The notes under the pieces are model-generated. The model worked only from the letters and a program-made list of their open reading frames with translations. It did not search any database and was not told where the DNA came from. Source: Flavobacterium sp. JAS (lineage in GTDB: Bacteria > Bacteroidota > Bacteroidia > Flavobacteriales > Flavobacteriaceae). Taken from it: 64,000 bases of DNA. The stretch's first letter is position 1, and each line of letters opens with the position of its first letter. Below, in pieces: positions 34,473-42,974 of the stretch. The DNA is taken from positions 1-64,000 of the forward strand of contig NZ_JAJMOX010000009.1 in assembly GCF_020991455.1 (NCBI RefSeq), written 5' to 3'. The position numbers and the translations under genes were made by a program.

Positions 34473-35615
34473 ATGGATTTCAATCTGACCGAAGAACATT
34501 TAATGATTCAACAAGCCGCTAGAGATTTTGCTCAAAACGAATTGTTACCAGGTGTTATTGAGCGTGACGAAAAACAAATTTTTCCGACAGAACAAATTAA
34601 AAAGATGGGACAATTAGGATTCATGGGAATGATGGTTGATCCTAAATATGGTGGAAGCGGACTTGATGCAATTTCGTATGTAATTGCAATGGAAGAAATT
34701 TCTAAAGTTGATGCATCTGCTTCTGTAGTGATGTCTGTAAACAACTCATTAGTTTGCTGGGGATTACAAGAATTTGGAACTGAAGAACAAAAACAAAAAT
34801 ATTTACCGGGTTTAGCTTCAGGTGAAATTCACGGAGCTTTTTGCTTAAGTGAACCGGAAGCCGGAAGTGATGCAACTTCTCAAAAAACGACTGCCATTGA
34901 CATGGGAGATCACTATTTAGTAAACGGAACAAAAAACTGGATTACTAATGGAAATACGGCATCAGTTTATTTGGTAATTGCGCAAACGCATCCGGAGAAA
35001 AAACACAAAGGAATCAATGCTTTGATTATGACCAAAGATATGCCTGGTTTTTCTATTGGACCAAAAGAACAAAAAATGGGGATCCGTGGTTCTGATACAC
35101 ACTCTTTAATGTTTAGTGATGTAAAAGTTCCTAAAGAAAACAGAATTGGAGAAGATGGTTTCGGATTCAAATTTGCGATGAAAACCCTTGCTGGAGGTCG
35201 TATCGGAATTGCTTCTCAGGCTTTAGGTATCGCTTCAGGAGCTTATGAATTGGCTTTGAAATATTCTAAAGAGCGTAAAGCTTTTGGAACTGAAATTTGC
35301 AATCATCAGGCAATTGCTTTCAAATTAGCAGATATGGCGGTTAATATCGAGGCAGCCCGTCATTTATGTATGAAAGCAGCTTGGGATAAAGACCAGCATA
35401 AAAACTATGATGTAAGTGGTGCAATGGCAAAATTATTTGCTTCGCAAGTGGCAATGGACACAGCTGTAGAAGCGGTTCAGATTCACGGAGGAAATGGTTA
35501 TGTAAAAGAGTACCATGTAGAACGTTTTATGCGTGATGCAAAAATTACTCAAATCTATGAAGGAACTTCAGAGATCCAGAAAATTGTAATTTCAAGAGCA
35601 GTTATTGCAGGGTAA
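34473..35615 (+). CDS. Acyl-CoA dehydrogenase
   Basis: 380 aa from ATG 34473; the frame extends 33 bases upstream to another start, but homologues begin MDFNLTEEH. FAD-binding/active-site motifs: GAFCLSEPEAGSD, KNWITNG, and the C-terminal RxxxYG-like AGGRIGIASQALGIA with the catalytic Glu in IYEGTSEIQ. It oxidises acyl-CoA to enoyl-CoA. Length and sequence are typical of short-chain or general acyl-CoA dehydrogenases. Single gene with its own strong promoter. Confidence 0.95.
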   Translation: MDFNLTEEHLMIQQAARDFAQNELLPGVIERDEKQIFPTEQIKKMGQLGFMGMMVDPKYGGSGLDAISYVIAMEEISKVDASASVVMSVNNSLVCWGLQEFGTEEQKQKYLPGLASGEIHGAFCLSEPEAGSDATSQKTTAIDMGDHYLVNGTKNWITNGNTASVYLVIAQTHPEKKHKGINALIMTKDMPGFSIGPKEQKMGIRGSDTHSLMFSDVKVPKENRIGEDGFGFKFAMKTLAGGRIGIASQALGIASGAYELALKYSKERKAFGTEICNHQAIAFKLADMAVNIEAARHLCMKAAWDKDQHKNYDVSGAMAKLFASQVAMDTAVEAVQIHGGNGYVKEYHVERFMRDAKITQIYEGTSEIQKIVISRAVIAG

Positions 35616-35719
35616 TTTTCTTATAAATATTATAAAGTAAAACCCTTTCAGGCGCTTGTGTCTGAAAGGGTTTTTGTTTGGTTTTTAAATTGGTTATCTT
35701 TACATAAAGAAACTTTTTT

Positions 35720-36397
35720 ATGTACGAAGATTTAAAATATTGGTATTTAAGAGATCATAAATTGTTTAGAACTTTGAGTTATTCACAAATCAAACAATTG
35801 TGTATTATTACAGGTTTTAAAAAAGCTTCAAAAGGAGAGATTATTTATTTCTCTACTTCAGATTTGCCACGTATTTTTTTACTTAAAAAAGGAAATATCA
35901 AAATTGTTGCTGTTGACGACGATGGCAATGAAACCATAAAAGACATTATTCAAAAAGGAGATTTGTTTGGCGAATTAACTTTAGAAACCGATTCAAAAAA
36001 CGAAGAGTACGCAAAAGTCCTTTCAGACGATGTTGCGATTTGTAGTTTTTTAATGTCTGATTTTGAAGATTTATTGCTTAAAAATCCAACCTTGGCGCTT
36101 TCGTACACCAAATTTGTTGGTCTGAAAATGAAACGCATCAAGAACAGTTATGCAAATTTAATTTCTAAAGATGCAAAAACCAGATTGTATCACTTCCTGA
36201 AGGATTGGGCCGAGAAAGAAGGTATAAGAGAAGGAAATATGGTGGTAATTGATAATTATCTTACTCAAAGTGATATTGCTCAAATCATTTGCACTTCAAG
36301 GCAAACCGCGACACAATTATTGAATGAAATGGAATCTAATAATCTTTTAGCTTACAATAGAAAAGAAATTATCATTCCAGACATTACCAAAATATAA
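35720..36397 (+). CDS. Crp/Fnr family transcriptional regulator
   Basis: 225 aa with a complete cyclic-nucleotide-binding domain (KKASKGEIIYFSTSDLPRIFLLKKGNIKI, then LFGELTLE) and a winged HTH (LTQSDIAQIICTSRQTATQLLNEME). The full-length HTH and wing distinguish it from the two shorter Crp/Fnr proteins in this window. The position corresponding to the cAMP-binding RS pair is not conserved. It immediately precedes the peroxiredoxin operon and may regulate it. Confidence 0.92.
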   Translation: MYEDLKYWYLRDHKLFRTLSYSQIKQLCIITGFKKASKGEIIYFSTSDLPRIFLLKKGNIKIVAVDDDGNETIKDIIQKGDLFGELTLETDSKNEEYAKVLSDDVAICSFLMSDFEDLLLKNPTLALSYTKFVGLKMKRIKNSYANLISKDAKTRLYHFLKDWAEKEGIREGNMVVIDNYLTQSDIAQIICTSRQTATQLLNEMESNNLLAYNRKEIIIPDITKI

Positions 36398-36405
36398 TTA
36401 TTTTA

Positions 36406-36424
36406 GGCTAAGTGTAAATTAGCC
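36406..36424. promoter_or_regulatory. Inverted repeat upstream of the peroxiredoxin operon
   Basis: GGCTAA and TTAGCC are separated by GTGTAAA. It lies between the Crp/Fnr stop and the operon start, and could be an operator or a weak terminator of the regulator gene. Confidence 0.35.
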
Positions 36425-36452
36425 GACATTTTCCTTTTTCATAGCAAAGTAA

Positions 36453-36478
36453 TTTTACATCATCAAAAAGATGTAAAA
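36453..36478 (+). promoter_or_regulatory. 9-bp inverted repeat in the peroxiredoxin leader
   Basis: TTTTACATC and GATGTAAAA are perfect arms with an 8-base spacer, ending twelve bases before the start codon. The symmetry, A/T-rich arms and place are compatible with an operator or an mRNA hairpin covering the translation start. The candidate -7 box TAATTTTA overlaps its left arm. Confidence 0.4.
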
Positions 36479-36490
36479 CCAAAAAAAACT

Positions 36491-37087
36491 ATGAAAAAAT
36501 TACTTTTTATTGCATTAGCAACCTTAAGTTCGATTGCTAATGCACAAAGCACAATTCCCAAATCTGCGACAGATATTGCTCCTTTATTAATAGGAGAGAA
36601 AATTCCGGACATTACTTTAAAAACATCTGATAATACAGATGTTCAACTTTCTGATTTATTTAAAAAGAAAAAAACAGTTTTAGTTTTTTATCGTGGCGGT
36701 TGGTGCCCTTATTGCAACACACATTTGCAGGCATTGGCCGAAGCCGAAAAACAAATTCTTGATTTAGGCTACCAAATTATAGCCGTTAGTCCTGATGCGC
36801 CCGAAAATTTAAAAATTACAGAAGAAAAAGACAAAGTAAAATACACCTTGCTTTCTGATTCAAAAGGAGAACTTATTAAAGCAGTTGGAATTATTTATGA
36901 TGCTCCCGAAAACTATAAAGCAGTAATTTACGTACATTCTAAAGGAGCAAATGCTAATTTCTTACCAGTTCCGTCCATTTTTGTTCTAAACACGGAATCT
37001 GATATCTTATTCGAATATATTTCTCCGGATTTTAAGCATCGCATTACGACCGATTTACTTGTTTCAGTATTAACAAATATCAAATAA
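36491..37087 (+). CDS. Secreted AhpC/TSA-type peroxiredoxin
   Basis: 198 aa. Signal peptide 1-18 (ending SIANA). Thioredoxin-like fold with KTVLVFYRGGWCPYCNTHLQAL, so the peroxidatic Cys lies in GWCPYC, and VSPDAPENLK. Prx-like-2 group proteins with this pattern are common in Bacteroidota and reduce peroxides with a partner thiol system; here probably periplasmic. First gene of a long forward operon (36491-41838). Confidence 0.85.
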   Translation: MKKLLFIALATLSSIANAQSTIPKSATDIAPLLIGEKIPDITLKTSDNTDVQLSDLFKKKKTVLVFYRGGWCPYCNTHLQALAEAEKQILDLGYQIIAVSPDAPENLKITEEKDKVKYTLLSDSKGELIKAVGIIYDAPENYKAVIYVHSKGANANFLPVPSIFVLNTESDILFEYISPDFKHRITTDLLVSVLTNIK

Positions 37088-37093
37088 AATAAG

Positions 37094-37552
37094 ATGAAAA
37101 AGCTAATATTATTTGTGTTGATTTTGGTTTCGGGTATTTCATTTGCTCAAAACGATGCGAAACGAATTAATCAATATAACTTAGAAAACAAAGTGGCTAT
37201 TAAGGGTTATGATCCTGTTGGATATTTTAATCAAGGAAAAGCAGTTAAAGGAAAACAAGAAATCTCAACCTATTATCAAGGTGTGATTTATAAATTTTCG
37301 TCAAGCGAAAATAAAGAAACGTTCTTAAAAAATCCATCAAAATATGAACCTCAATATGGCGGATGGTGCGCTTATGCAATGGGAAGTGCAGGTGAAAAAG
37401 TCGAAATAAATCCTGAAACTTTCAAGATTGTCGATGGTAAACTCTATTTATTTTACAACGCTTATTTTAATAATACATTGAAAAGCTGGAATAAAGATGA
37501 GGCAAATCTAAAGTCAGAAGCTGATAATAACTGGAAAAAAATATATAAATAA
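37094..37552 (+). CDS. Secreted YHS domain protein
   Basis: 152 aa with a signal peptide (1-18, ending SFAQ). YHS-like core: VAIKGYDPVGYFNQGKAVKG, then IYKFSSSENKETFLKNPSKYEPQYGGWCAYAM. The Cys in GGWCAYAM is conserved. YHS domains bind metals or small molecules and often accompany redox proteins; role unproven. Six bases behind the peroxiredoxin gene. Confidence 0.85.
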   Translation: MKKLILFVLILVSGISFAQNDAKRINQYNLENKVAIKGYDPVGYFNQGKAVKGKQEISTYYQGVIYKFSSSENKETFLKNPSKYEPQYGGWCAYAMGSAGEKVEINPETFKIVDGKLYLFYNAYFNNTLKSWNKDEANLKSEADNNWKKIYK

Positions 37553-37560
37553 AAACGATC

Positions 37561-37947
37561 ATGAAAACAGAAAAAATAATCTGGATTTTAAGAATCGTGG
37601 CAGCAGGAATCTTGTTGCAAACCTTATTTTTTAAATTCAGCGGAGCAGCAGAAAGTATTTATATTTTTTCGACTTTGGGAGCAGAACCTTACGGGAGAAT
37701 TGGCTCAGGAATTGCCGAATTGATTGTGGCAATTTTAATTCTGATTCCTAAAACCACCTATATTGGTGCTTTGGGCGGATGCGGAATAATGACCGGAGCA
37801 ATTTTGTCGCATTTATTTGTCTTGGGAATAGTGGTAGAAAACGACGGAGGATTTCTGTTTTCATTAGCTGTTATTACCTTGATATGTTGTTTAGGATTGC
37901 TTTACTTCAATAAAAATAAATTGTTTAATCTTCTAAAACTAAAATAG
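37561..37947 (+). CDS. DoxX/MauE-like small membrane protein
   Basis: 128 aa with four hydrophobic helices (RIVAAGILLQTLFFKFSGA near the start, then IGSGIAELIVAILILIP, GALGGCGIMTGAILSHLF and LAVITLICCLGLLYF). This is the DoxX/MauE layout. Related proteins help electron transfer or thiol redox at the membrane. It follows the YHS protein by eight bases in the same operon. Confidence 0.8.
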   Translation: MKTEKIIWILRIVAAGILLQTLFFKFSGAAESIYIFSTLGAEPYGRIGSGIAELIVAILILIPKTTYIGALGGCGIMTGAILSHLFVLGIVVENDGGFLFSLAVITLICCLGLLYFNKNKLFNLLKLK

Positions 37948-37949
37948 CC

Positions 37950-38438
37950 ATGTTACTAAAATCAATACGCCACAGTTTAGATGAATTAATTTCTTTATTA
38001 GATCAATTATCAGATAAAGATTATGCAAAATCTTGCGAAGCTTTAAGTAACGCAACGATTGGAGAACATGTAAGACATATTGTCGAAATGTACAAATGTC
38101 TTGAAAATGGTTATGAGTCGGGAATTTTAAACTATGATAATCGCGAAAGAAATATCCGTATTCAAACTGAAACCGAATTTGCAAAACAATTTATAACAGA
38201 AATAAAAACCGGGCTGAAAAGCGAAAACAAAACCATCTATTTAGAGCAAGTAATTGACGGTCTTGCGATCCGGATTCAAAGCAATTATTATAGAGAGTTG
38301 CTTTATAATCTGGAACATTGCATTCATCATCAGGCTTTAATAAAAGTGGTCGTTTTGCAGCTTGAAGATATTTCGGTTAATGAAAATTTTGGTGTAGCAC
38401 GCTCGACCATAGAATATAGAAAACAATGTGTACAGTAA
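37950..38438 (+). CDS. DinB-like protein
   Basis: 162 aa, all-helical. His residues in ATIGEHVRHIVEMYKCL and NLEHCIHHQALIKV occupy the usual DinB metal positions. No membrane segment. It overlaps the next gene by 13 bases, which indicates translational coupling. Confidence 0.8.
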   Translation: MLLKSIRHSLDELISLLDQLSDKDYAKSCEALSNATIGEHVRHIVEMYKCLENGYESGILNYDNRERNIRIQTETEFAKQFITEIKTGLKSENKTIYLEQVIDGLAIRIQSNYYRELLYNLEHCIHHQALIKVVVLQLEDISVNENFGVARSTIEYRKQCVQ

Positions 38439-39136
38439 GTTTTGTAAATAATAACGGAGTTGTCATAATAACTTCAAATCGAGATGAAAAAGTAATTCGT
38501 CCGGGAGCTCTTGCGCCAAGAAATTATTGTTTGAATGGTAAAAACGTAATGTATCCAAAAGATCCAAAAGCAGGAGGAACGTGGTTTGCAGTCGATGAAA
38601 GCGGAACGGTATTAGTGCTTTTGAATGGTGGAATTAAAAAACACAATCCTGTATTTCTTTACAGAAAAAGCCGTGGATTAATTGCTCTGGATATTATTTC
38701 AAATCCATCGCCAAAGGATTTTTGGAACGAAATAAATCTCGAAGATATCGAGCCGTTTACCTTGGTTTTATATCAGAGCGAAGAATTATACGAATTGATT
38801 TGGGATGGTTTTACAAAATGGAAGACGCTGTTAGACCAGACCAGAAATTATATTTGGTCTTCGGTCACTTTATATTCTGACGAAATTAGAAAAAGGCGTT
38901 CAGACTGGTTTTTTGATTTTTTGAAAGATAAGAACGAAATATCAGCTTTAGATATGCTGGATTTTCATAGAAATACTCAAAGTGATGATTCTGAAAACGG
39001 TTTGATTATTAATCGGGAAAACACTTTAAAAACACTAAGTGTGACACAGGTTGTCATTAAGCAGAATAAAGGTACTATGAAGTACTATGATTTGATTAAA
39101 ACACAAGATTTTTCAACCTCATTTATAAGCATTTAA
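38426..39136 (+). CDS. NRDE (TANGO2-like) protein
   Basis: 236 aa beginning MCTVSFVNNNGVVIITSNRDE, which has the catalytic-type N-terminal Cys and the defining NRDE motif. Then PKDPKAGGTWFAVDESG and VLLNGG. Human TANGO2 relatives act in heme or lipid handling; the bacterial function is unclear. Coupled to the preceding DinB-like gene. Confidence 0.9.
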   Translation: MCTVSFVNNNGVVIITSNRDEKVIRPGALAPRNYCLNGKNVMYPKDPKAGGTWFAVDESGTVLVLLNGGIKKHNPVFLYRKSRGLIALDIISNPSPKDFWNEINLEDIEPFTLVLYQSEELYELIWDGFTKWKTLLDQTRNYIWSSVTLYSDEIRKRRSDWFFDFLKDKNEISALDMLDFHRNTQSDDSENGLIINRENTLKTLSVTQVVIKQNKGTMKYYDLIKTQDFSTSFISI

Positions 39137-39149
39137 AAAACAAATAAAG

Positions 39150-40184
39150 ATGAAACTATTTTTCCATAAAATAAGCAATTGGGAATATTGGCCATTTCAG
39201 GTTTTGTACGTTCCTATTTATTTTCTTTGGGCATATTATGCAATCAAAGCCAGATCTGTTTTCTTTTTTAATGCCTCTAATCCAAAAATTAAAAATGGAG
39301 GATTTATAATGGAAAGCAAAAAACAAATTTATGATTTGCTTCCTAAGAATTTTTATCCAAAAACGATTTTAATTAAGGAAAATACAGATTTAAAAAAGAT
39401 TGTAAGCACGATAGTTGATAACAGGGTTTACTTTCCTTTAATCGCTAAACCAGATATTGGTTTGCGCGGTTCCGGAGTAAAAAAAATCAGAAATGTTTAC
39501 GAATTAAGTGAATACGCCAGAAAAGCAAACTTTGATTTTTTGATACAAGATTTAATTCCGTTCAAAAATGAAGTTGGTATTTTTTACGTGCGTCATCCGC
39601 ATCAAAAAGAAGGTAAAATTACGGGAATTGTATCCAAAGAATTTTTAATTGTTACCGGTGACGGAAGTTCTACAATCGAAGATTTAATTTGTAAAACACC
39701 AAGATTTAAATTTCAGCTCGATGCTTTACAGGAAGAATACGGAAGCCAGTTGCATCGGGTTTTGCAAAATGGTGAAATGGTAAATTTAGTTCCGTTTGGG
39801 AATCACTCACGCGGTGCAAAATTTCTTGACGGAAGTAATTTGATTACGCCAAAATTAATCGCAATGATTAACGAAATCGCAACTCAAATTCCGGAATTCT
39901 ATTTTGGACGTTTTGATATCATGTACAATACTTTTGAAGAACTGGAACGAGGCGAAAATTTTCAAATCGTAGAACTTAATGGGGCCGCAAGCGAGCCAAC
40001 ACATATTTACGATCCTAAACATTCCGTTTGGTTTGCCTGGAAAGAATTGGCGCGACATATTACGTACATGTATGAAATCAGCGCTGAGAATCATAAGATG
40101 GGAGTTCCGTATTTAAATTATAAAGTTGGAATCCGTGAATACAGATTGCATTTGGCACAGAATAATAAGATCATGCATTTTTGA
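39150..40184 (+). CDS. ATP-grasp domain protein of unknown product
   Basis: 344 aa. The start is a hydrophobic patch (WPFQVLYVPIYFLWAYYAI). The ATP-grasp fold is marked by FPLIAKPDIGLRGSGVKKI (ATP-binding Lys), FLIQDLIPFKNEVGIFY, GRFDIMY and the metal-binding end FQIVELNGAASEP. ATP-grasp enzymes join a carboxylate to an amine or thiol through acyl phosphate. The substrate is unknown. It overlaps the stop/start junction of the LysE-like gene. Confidence 0.82.
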   Translation: MKLFFHKISNWEYWPFQVLYVPIYFLWAYYAIKARSVFFFNASNPKIKNGGFIMESKKQIYDLLPKNFYPKTILIKENTDLKKIVSTIVDNRVYFPLIAKPDIGLRGSGVKKIRNVYELSEYARKANFDFLIQDLIPFKNEVGIFYVRHPHQKEGKITGIVSKEFLIVTGDGSSTIEDLICKTPRFKFQLDALQEEYGSQLHRVLQNGEMVNLVPFGNHSRGAKFLDGSNLITPKLIAMINEIATQIPEFYFGRFDIMYNTFEELERGENFQIVELNGAASEPTHIYDPKHSVWFAWKELARHITYMYEISAENHKMGVPYLNYKVGIREYRLHLAQNNKIMHF

Positions 40185-40186
40185 AT

Positions 40187-40843
40187 ATGAAAGAACTGAA
40201 GAATATCTCAATTGGATTTCTGGTGAGTTTCATCGGTTCGATTCCGTTGGGATATTTAAATTTAGTTGGTTTAGAAATTTATTCAAAATCGGGTCTTTAC
40301 AATTTAGTTTTCTTTTTGTTTGGAGTTGTGTTTGTTGAAACCTTTGTCATTTATTTTACATTGCTTTTTGCAAAACAACTCATTAGAAATAAAAGATTAA
40401 TGAAGATAATTGATTTTTTTGCTGTCGGATTCATGTTTGTTTTGGCCTATTTCTTTTATTCTAATTTTAATTCGACTACAACTTTAAATGATAATTTACT
40501 GGGATATTTGATGTATTCGCCATTTGTAATTGGTGTGGTTTTAAATTGTTTTAATTTTTTGCAATTGCCATTTTGGACCAGTTGGAACCTTTATTTACTT
40601 AACGGAAAGTATATTACAATTGAAAGAAAGTTAAAATATTATTATATTGCAGGAACTTTGATTGGTGTTTTTTTAGGAATGTTGAGTTTGATTGTAATTC
40701 TGCAAACGCTTTTTCAGAAAACAAGTCAATTTTCAAAGTATATAATACCTGTTTTTATTCCGTTGCTTTTTATTGTTTTGGGAAGTATTCAGGTGTTCAA
40801 AGTGTATAAGAAATATTTTAAACCAGTTGCTTTAGAAATTTAG
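40187..40843 (+). CDS. LysE-type transporter-like membrane protein
   Basis: 218 aa from ATG 40187 (a TTG six bases earlier overlaps the preceding stop). Six hydrophobic helices; the first, SIGFLVSFIGSIPLGYLNLVG, resembles the LysE/RhtB start with conserved P-G. LysE proteins export amino acids or other small solutes, but this one is divergent. It may export the product of the ATP-grasp enzyme encoded just upstream; that is inference from position. Confidence 0.7.
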   Translation: MKELKNISIGFLVSFIGSIPLGYLNLVGLEIYSKSGLYNLVFFLFGVVFVETFVIYFTLLFAKQLIRNKRLMKIIDFFAVGFMFVLAYFFYSNFNSTTTLNDNLLGYLMYSPFVIGVVLNCFNFLQLPFWTSWNLYLLNGKYITIERKLKYYYIAGTLIGVFLGMLSLIVILQTLFQKTSQFSKYIIPVFIPLLFIVLGSIQVFKVYKKYFKPVALEI

Positions 40844-40872
40844 GTTCTGAAGTAAAACCAAATCTTTCATTT

Positions 40873-41838
40873 ATGAAAAAAATGTACTTTCTTCTTCCAT
40901 TTGTTTTTTTAGCCTGTAAATCAAATCCATCCGCAGTAAGCGAAAACACTTCAAAACCCATTGAAATCACTTATAAAGTAAGTGAAACCGAAGTCTCAGA
41001 TTTTTTAAAATATCTTTCTTCAGATGAATTAGAAGGACGCGAAACCGGAACAAAAGGCATAGATAAAGCAGCAGTTTTTCTGGAAGATTTTTTCAAAAAG
41101 AACAATATAAAACCATATTTTACTACTTATCGAGATACCCTTACCAATTTTGATAAACCTGCATATAATATTGTGGGAGTTTTAGAAGGAACAGATCCTA
41201 AACTAAAAAAAGAGTTTGTGGTTTTGAGTGCGCATTATGATCATATTGGACTGGAGAGTAAACAACAAGCAGATATGATTAATAACGGTGCGAACGATGA
41301 TGCATCAGGAGTTACTGCGGTTGCACAAATGGCTAAATATTTTTCTAAAACAAAATCTAATAAACGCAGTATTCTTTTTGTGTTTTTTGCCGGAGAAGAA
41401 AAAGGTTTGCTGGGTTCTAAAAGTTTAGTACAGAAACTGAAAAAACAGAATTTTAATTTATATACACAACTAAATATTGAAATGATTGGTGTGCCAATGA
41501 AACGAGATTATCTGGCTTATATCACAGGTTTTGATAAATCGAACATGGCAGAAAAAATAAATGAATACACAGGCAAAAAGACAATCGGTTTTCTCCCAAA
41601 AGAAGCTGAATATAAATTGTTTTACAGATCAGATAACTATTCATTTTATGATGTTTTTAAAAAACCATGTCAATCTATAAGTACTTTTGATTTTGAGAAT
41701 TTTGAATTTTATCATCATGTTTCAGATGAATTTAAGGTTATGGATATTCCGCATATGACTTCTTTTATTCAGGAGTTTTTGCCGGCAGTGACTAGAATTG
41801 CTACAACGCCAACAGAAGAAATTACGATGAATAAATAA
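40873..41838 (+). CDS. M28-family zinc peptidase, probable lipoprotein
   Basis: 321 aa. The N-terminus is a lipoprotein signal (FVFLACKSN, with Cys as likely lipidation site). Zinc ligands are SAHYDHIGL (His), GANDDASG (bridging Asp), AGEEKGLLGS (Glu pair) and FYHHVSDEF (final His). Aminopeptidase or Zn-exopeptidase activity in the periplasm or outer membrane is expected. Last gene of the long forward operon. Confidence 0.92.
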   Translation: MKKMYFLLPFVFLACKSNPSAVSENTSKPIEITYKVSETEVSDFLKYLSSDELEGRETGTKGIDKAAVFLEDFFKKNNIKPYFTTYRDTLTNFDKPAYNIVGVLEGTDPKLKKEFVVLSAHYDHIGLESKQQADMINNGANDDASGVTAVAQMAKYFSKTKSNKRSILFVFFAGEEKGLLGSKSLVQKLKKQNFNLYTQLNIEMIGVPMKRDYLAYITGFDKSNMAEKINEYTGKKTIGFLPKEAEYKLFYRSDNYSFYDVFKKPCQSISTFDFENFEFYHHVSDEFKVMDIPHMTSFIQEFLPAVTRIATTPTEEITMNK

Positions 41839-41873
41839 CCGGTCATTTTACCGGATTTGCTTATTTTTGCTTT

Positions 41874-42551
41874 ATGAAAAATATTATTGTTACCGGAACC
41901 AGTCGAGGAATTGGTTACGAACTTGCGCTACAATTTGCTAATGCTGGTCATCAGGTTTTAGCTATTTCAAGAAAAATACCTCAAACACTTTTAGAACATC
42001 AAAATGTTACTTGCCTTTCAGTTGATTTGGCAAATGAAGCTGCTTTGGAAGAAGTGAGCAACTTTCTTTCGTCAACCTGGAAAAAAGTTGATGCAGTCGT
42101 GCATAATGCCGGAGCTTTGTTATTAAAACCTTTTGCAGAAACAACTCAGGCTGATTTTGAAAGTATTTACAAAGTAAATGTTTTTGGCGTTGCAAATCTT
42201 ACCAGAATTTGCTTACCGTACCTTCAAAAAGGAAGTCACGTTGTCACAATTAGTTCTATTGGCGGTGTGCGTGGAAGTCTTAAATTTGCAGGTTTAGCAG
42301 CATATAGTTCAAGTAAAGGCGCAGTTATTACCTTATCAGAATTACTTGCCGAAGAATATAAAGAACAAGGAATTTCATTCAACGTTCTGGCTCTGGGATC
42401 TGTTCAGACAGAAATGTTAAACGAAGCTTTCCCTGGATATCAAGCCCCAATTTCAGCCGAAGGAATGGCAACTTATATTTATGATTTTACATTGAATGGA
42501 AATAAATATTTTAATGGGAAAGTACTGGAAGTTTCGTCAACAAATCCTTAG
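41874..42551 (+). CDS. SDR family oxidoreductase
   Basis: 225 aa. TGTSRGIGYELA, NAGALLLKPF, the Ser of TISSIGGVRG and YSSSKGA are all present. A -7 box TATTTTTG (41862-41869) lies only four bases before the ATG, so the message may be leaderless. It ends at the left inverted repeat of the four-helix-bundle element. Confidence 0.9.
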   Translation: MKNIIVTGTSRGIGYELALQFANAGHQVLAISRKIPQTLLEHQNVTCLSVDLANEAALEEVSNFLSSTWKKVDAVVHNAGALLLKPFAETTQADFESIYKVNVFGVANLTRICLPYLQKGSHVVTISSIGGVRGSLKFAGLAAYSSSKGAVITLSELLAEEYKEQGISFNVLALGSVQTEMLNEAFPGYQAPISAEGMATYIYDFTLNGNKYFNGKVLEVSSTNP

Positions 42552-42553
42552 TT

Positions 42554-42971
42554 AATTATAAATTATGAATTTTGAGTTATGAATGAAAGTATTGTGAAAA
42601 CTAAGAGTTTTGAATTAGCAATTAGAGGTGTTAACTTTTATAAATGGTTAGTTTCTGAAAAGAAGGAATTTGTAATGGGTAAACAATTTTTGCGTTCTAT
42701 TACTTCGGTTGGAGCAAATGTTCGTGAAGCGGTTAATGCACAAAGCAAAGCAGATTTCATTCATAAGTTATCAATTTCTCAAAAGGAATGTGATGAATCG
42801 ATGTATTTATTGGTTAGAAATTTTAAACGCTACAAATTATGTTTCTACAATTGAGTTTGAGTCAATGCACAATCAATGCGGAGAAGTGCTGAAAATAATC
42901 AAAAGTATAATAATTACATCAAAGAATAATCTAGTTAAAAACTCATAACTCATACTTCATAACTCATAATT
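42554..42971 (+). mobile_element. Possible cassette: four-helix-bundle gene between 32-nt inverted repeats
   Basis: The left repeat (42554-42585) and the right repeat (42940-42971, reverse-complemented) match at 26 of 32 positions. Each contains two to three copies of TTATGA/TCATAA units. The start codon of the four-helix-bundle frame lies in the left repeat and its stop in the right repeat, so the repeats and the gene form one unit that could fold into a hairpin with the gene in the loop. 23S rRNA intervening sequences encode the same protein family between complementary stems. Mobility is inference. Confidence 0.45.
42579..42948 (+). pseudogene. Frameshifted four-helix-bundle (S23/IVS-type) protein
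   Basis: Frame 1 (42579-42854) encodes 91 aa with GKQFLRSITSVGANVREAVNAQ and SISQKECDESMY. After the Tyr at 42804-42806 it loses similarity, while the +1 frame continues with WLEILNATNYVS to a TAA at 42948. Removing the four bases at 42807-42810 restores a continuous protein of about 120 aa, the normal S23/four-helix-bundle (PF05635) length. So either a real 4-base insertion or a sequencing error is present. The family is known from rRNA intervening sequences and as Avd-like helpers; no retroelement is nearby. Confidence 0.8.
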
Positions 42972-42974
42972 ATT

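Noticed and set aside
41839-41854. CCGGT/ACCGG repeat as an operator before the SDR gene
   Set aside because: Arms of five bases only; it fits a weak terminator for the M28 peptidase gene equally well.
42554-42971. Diversity-generating retroelement, because Avd is a four-helix-bundle protein
   Set aside because: No reverse transcriptase, template repeat or variable-repeat gene is in the neighbourhood.
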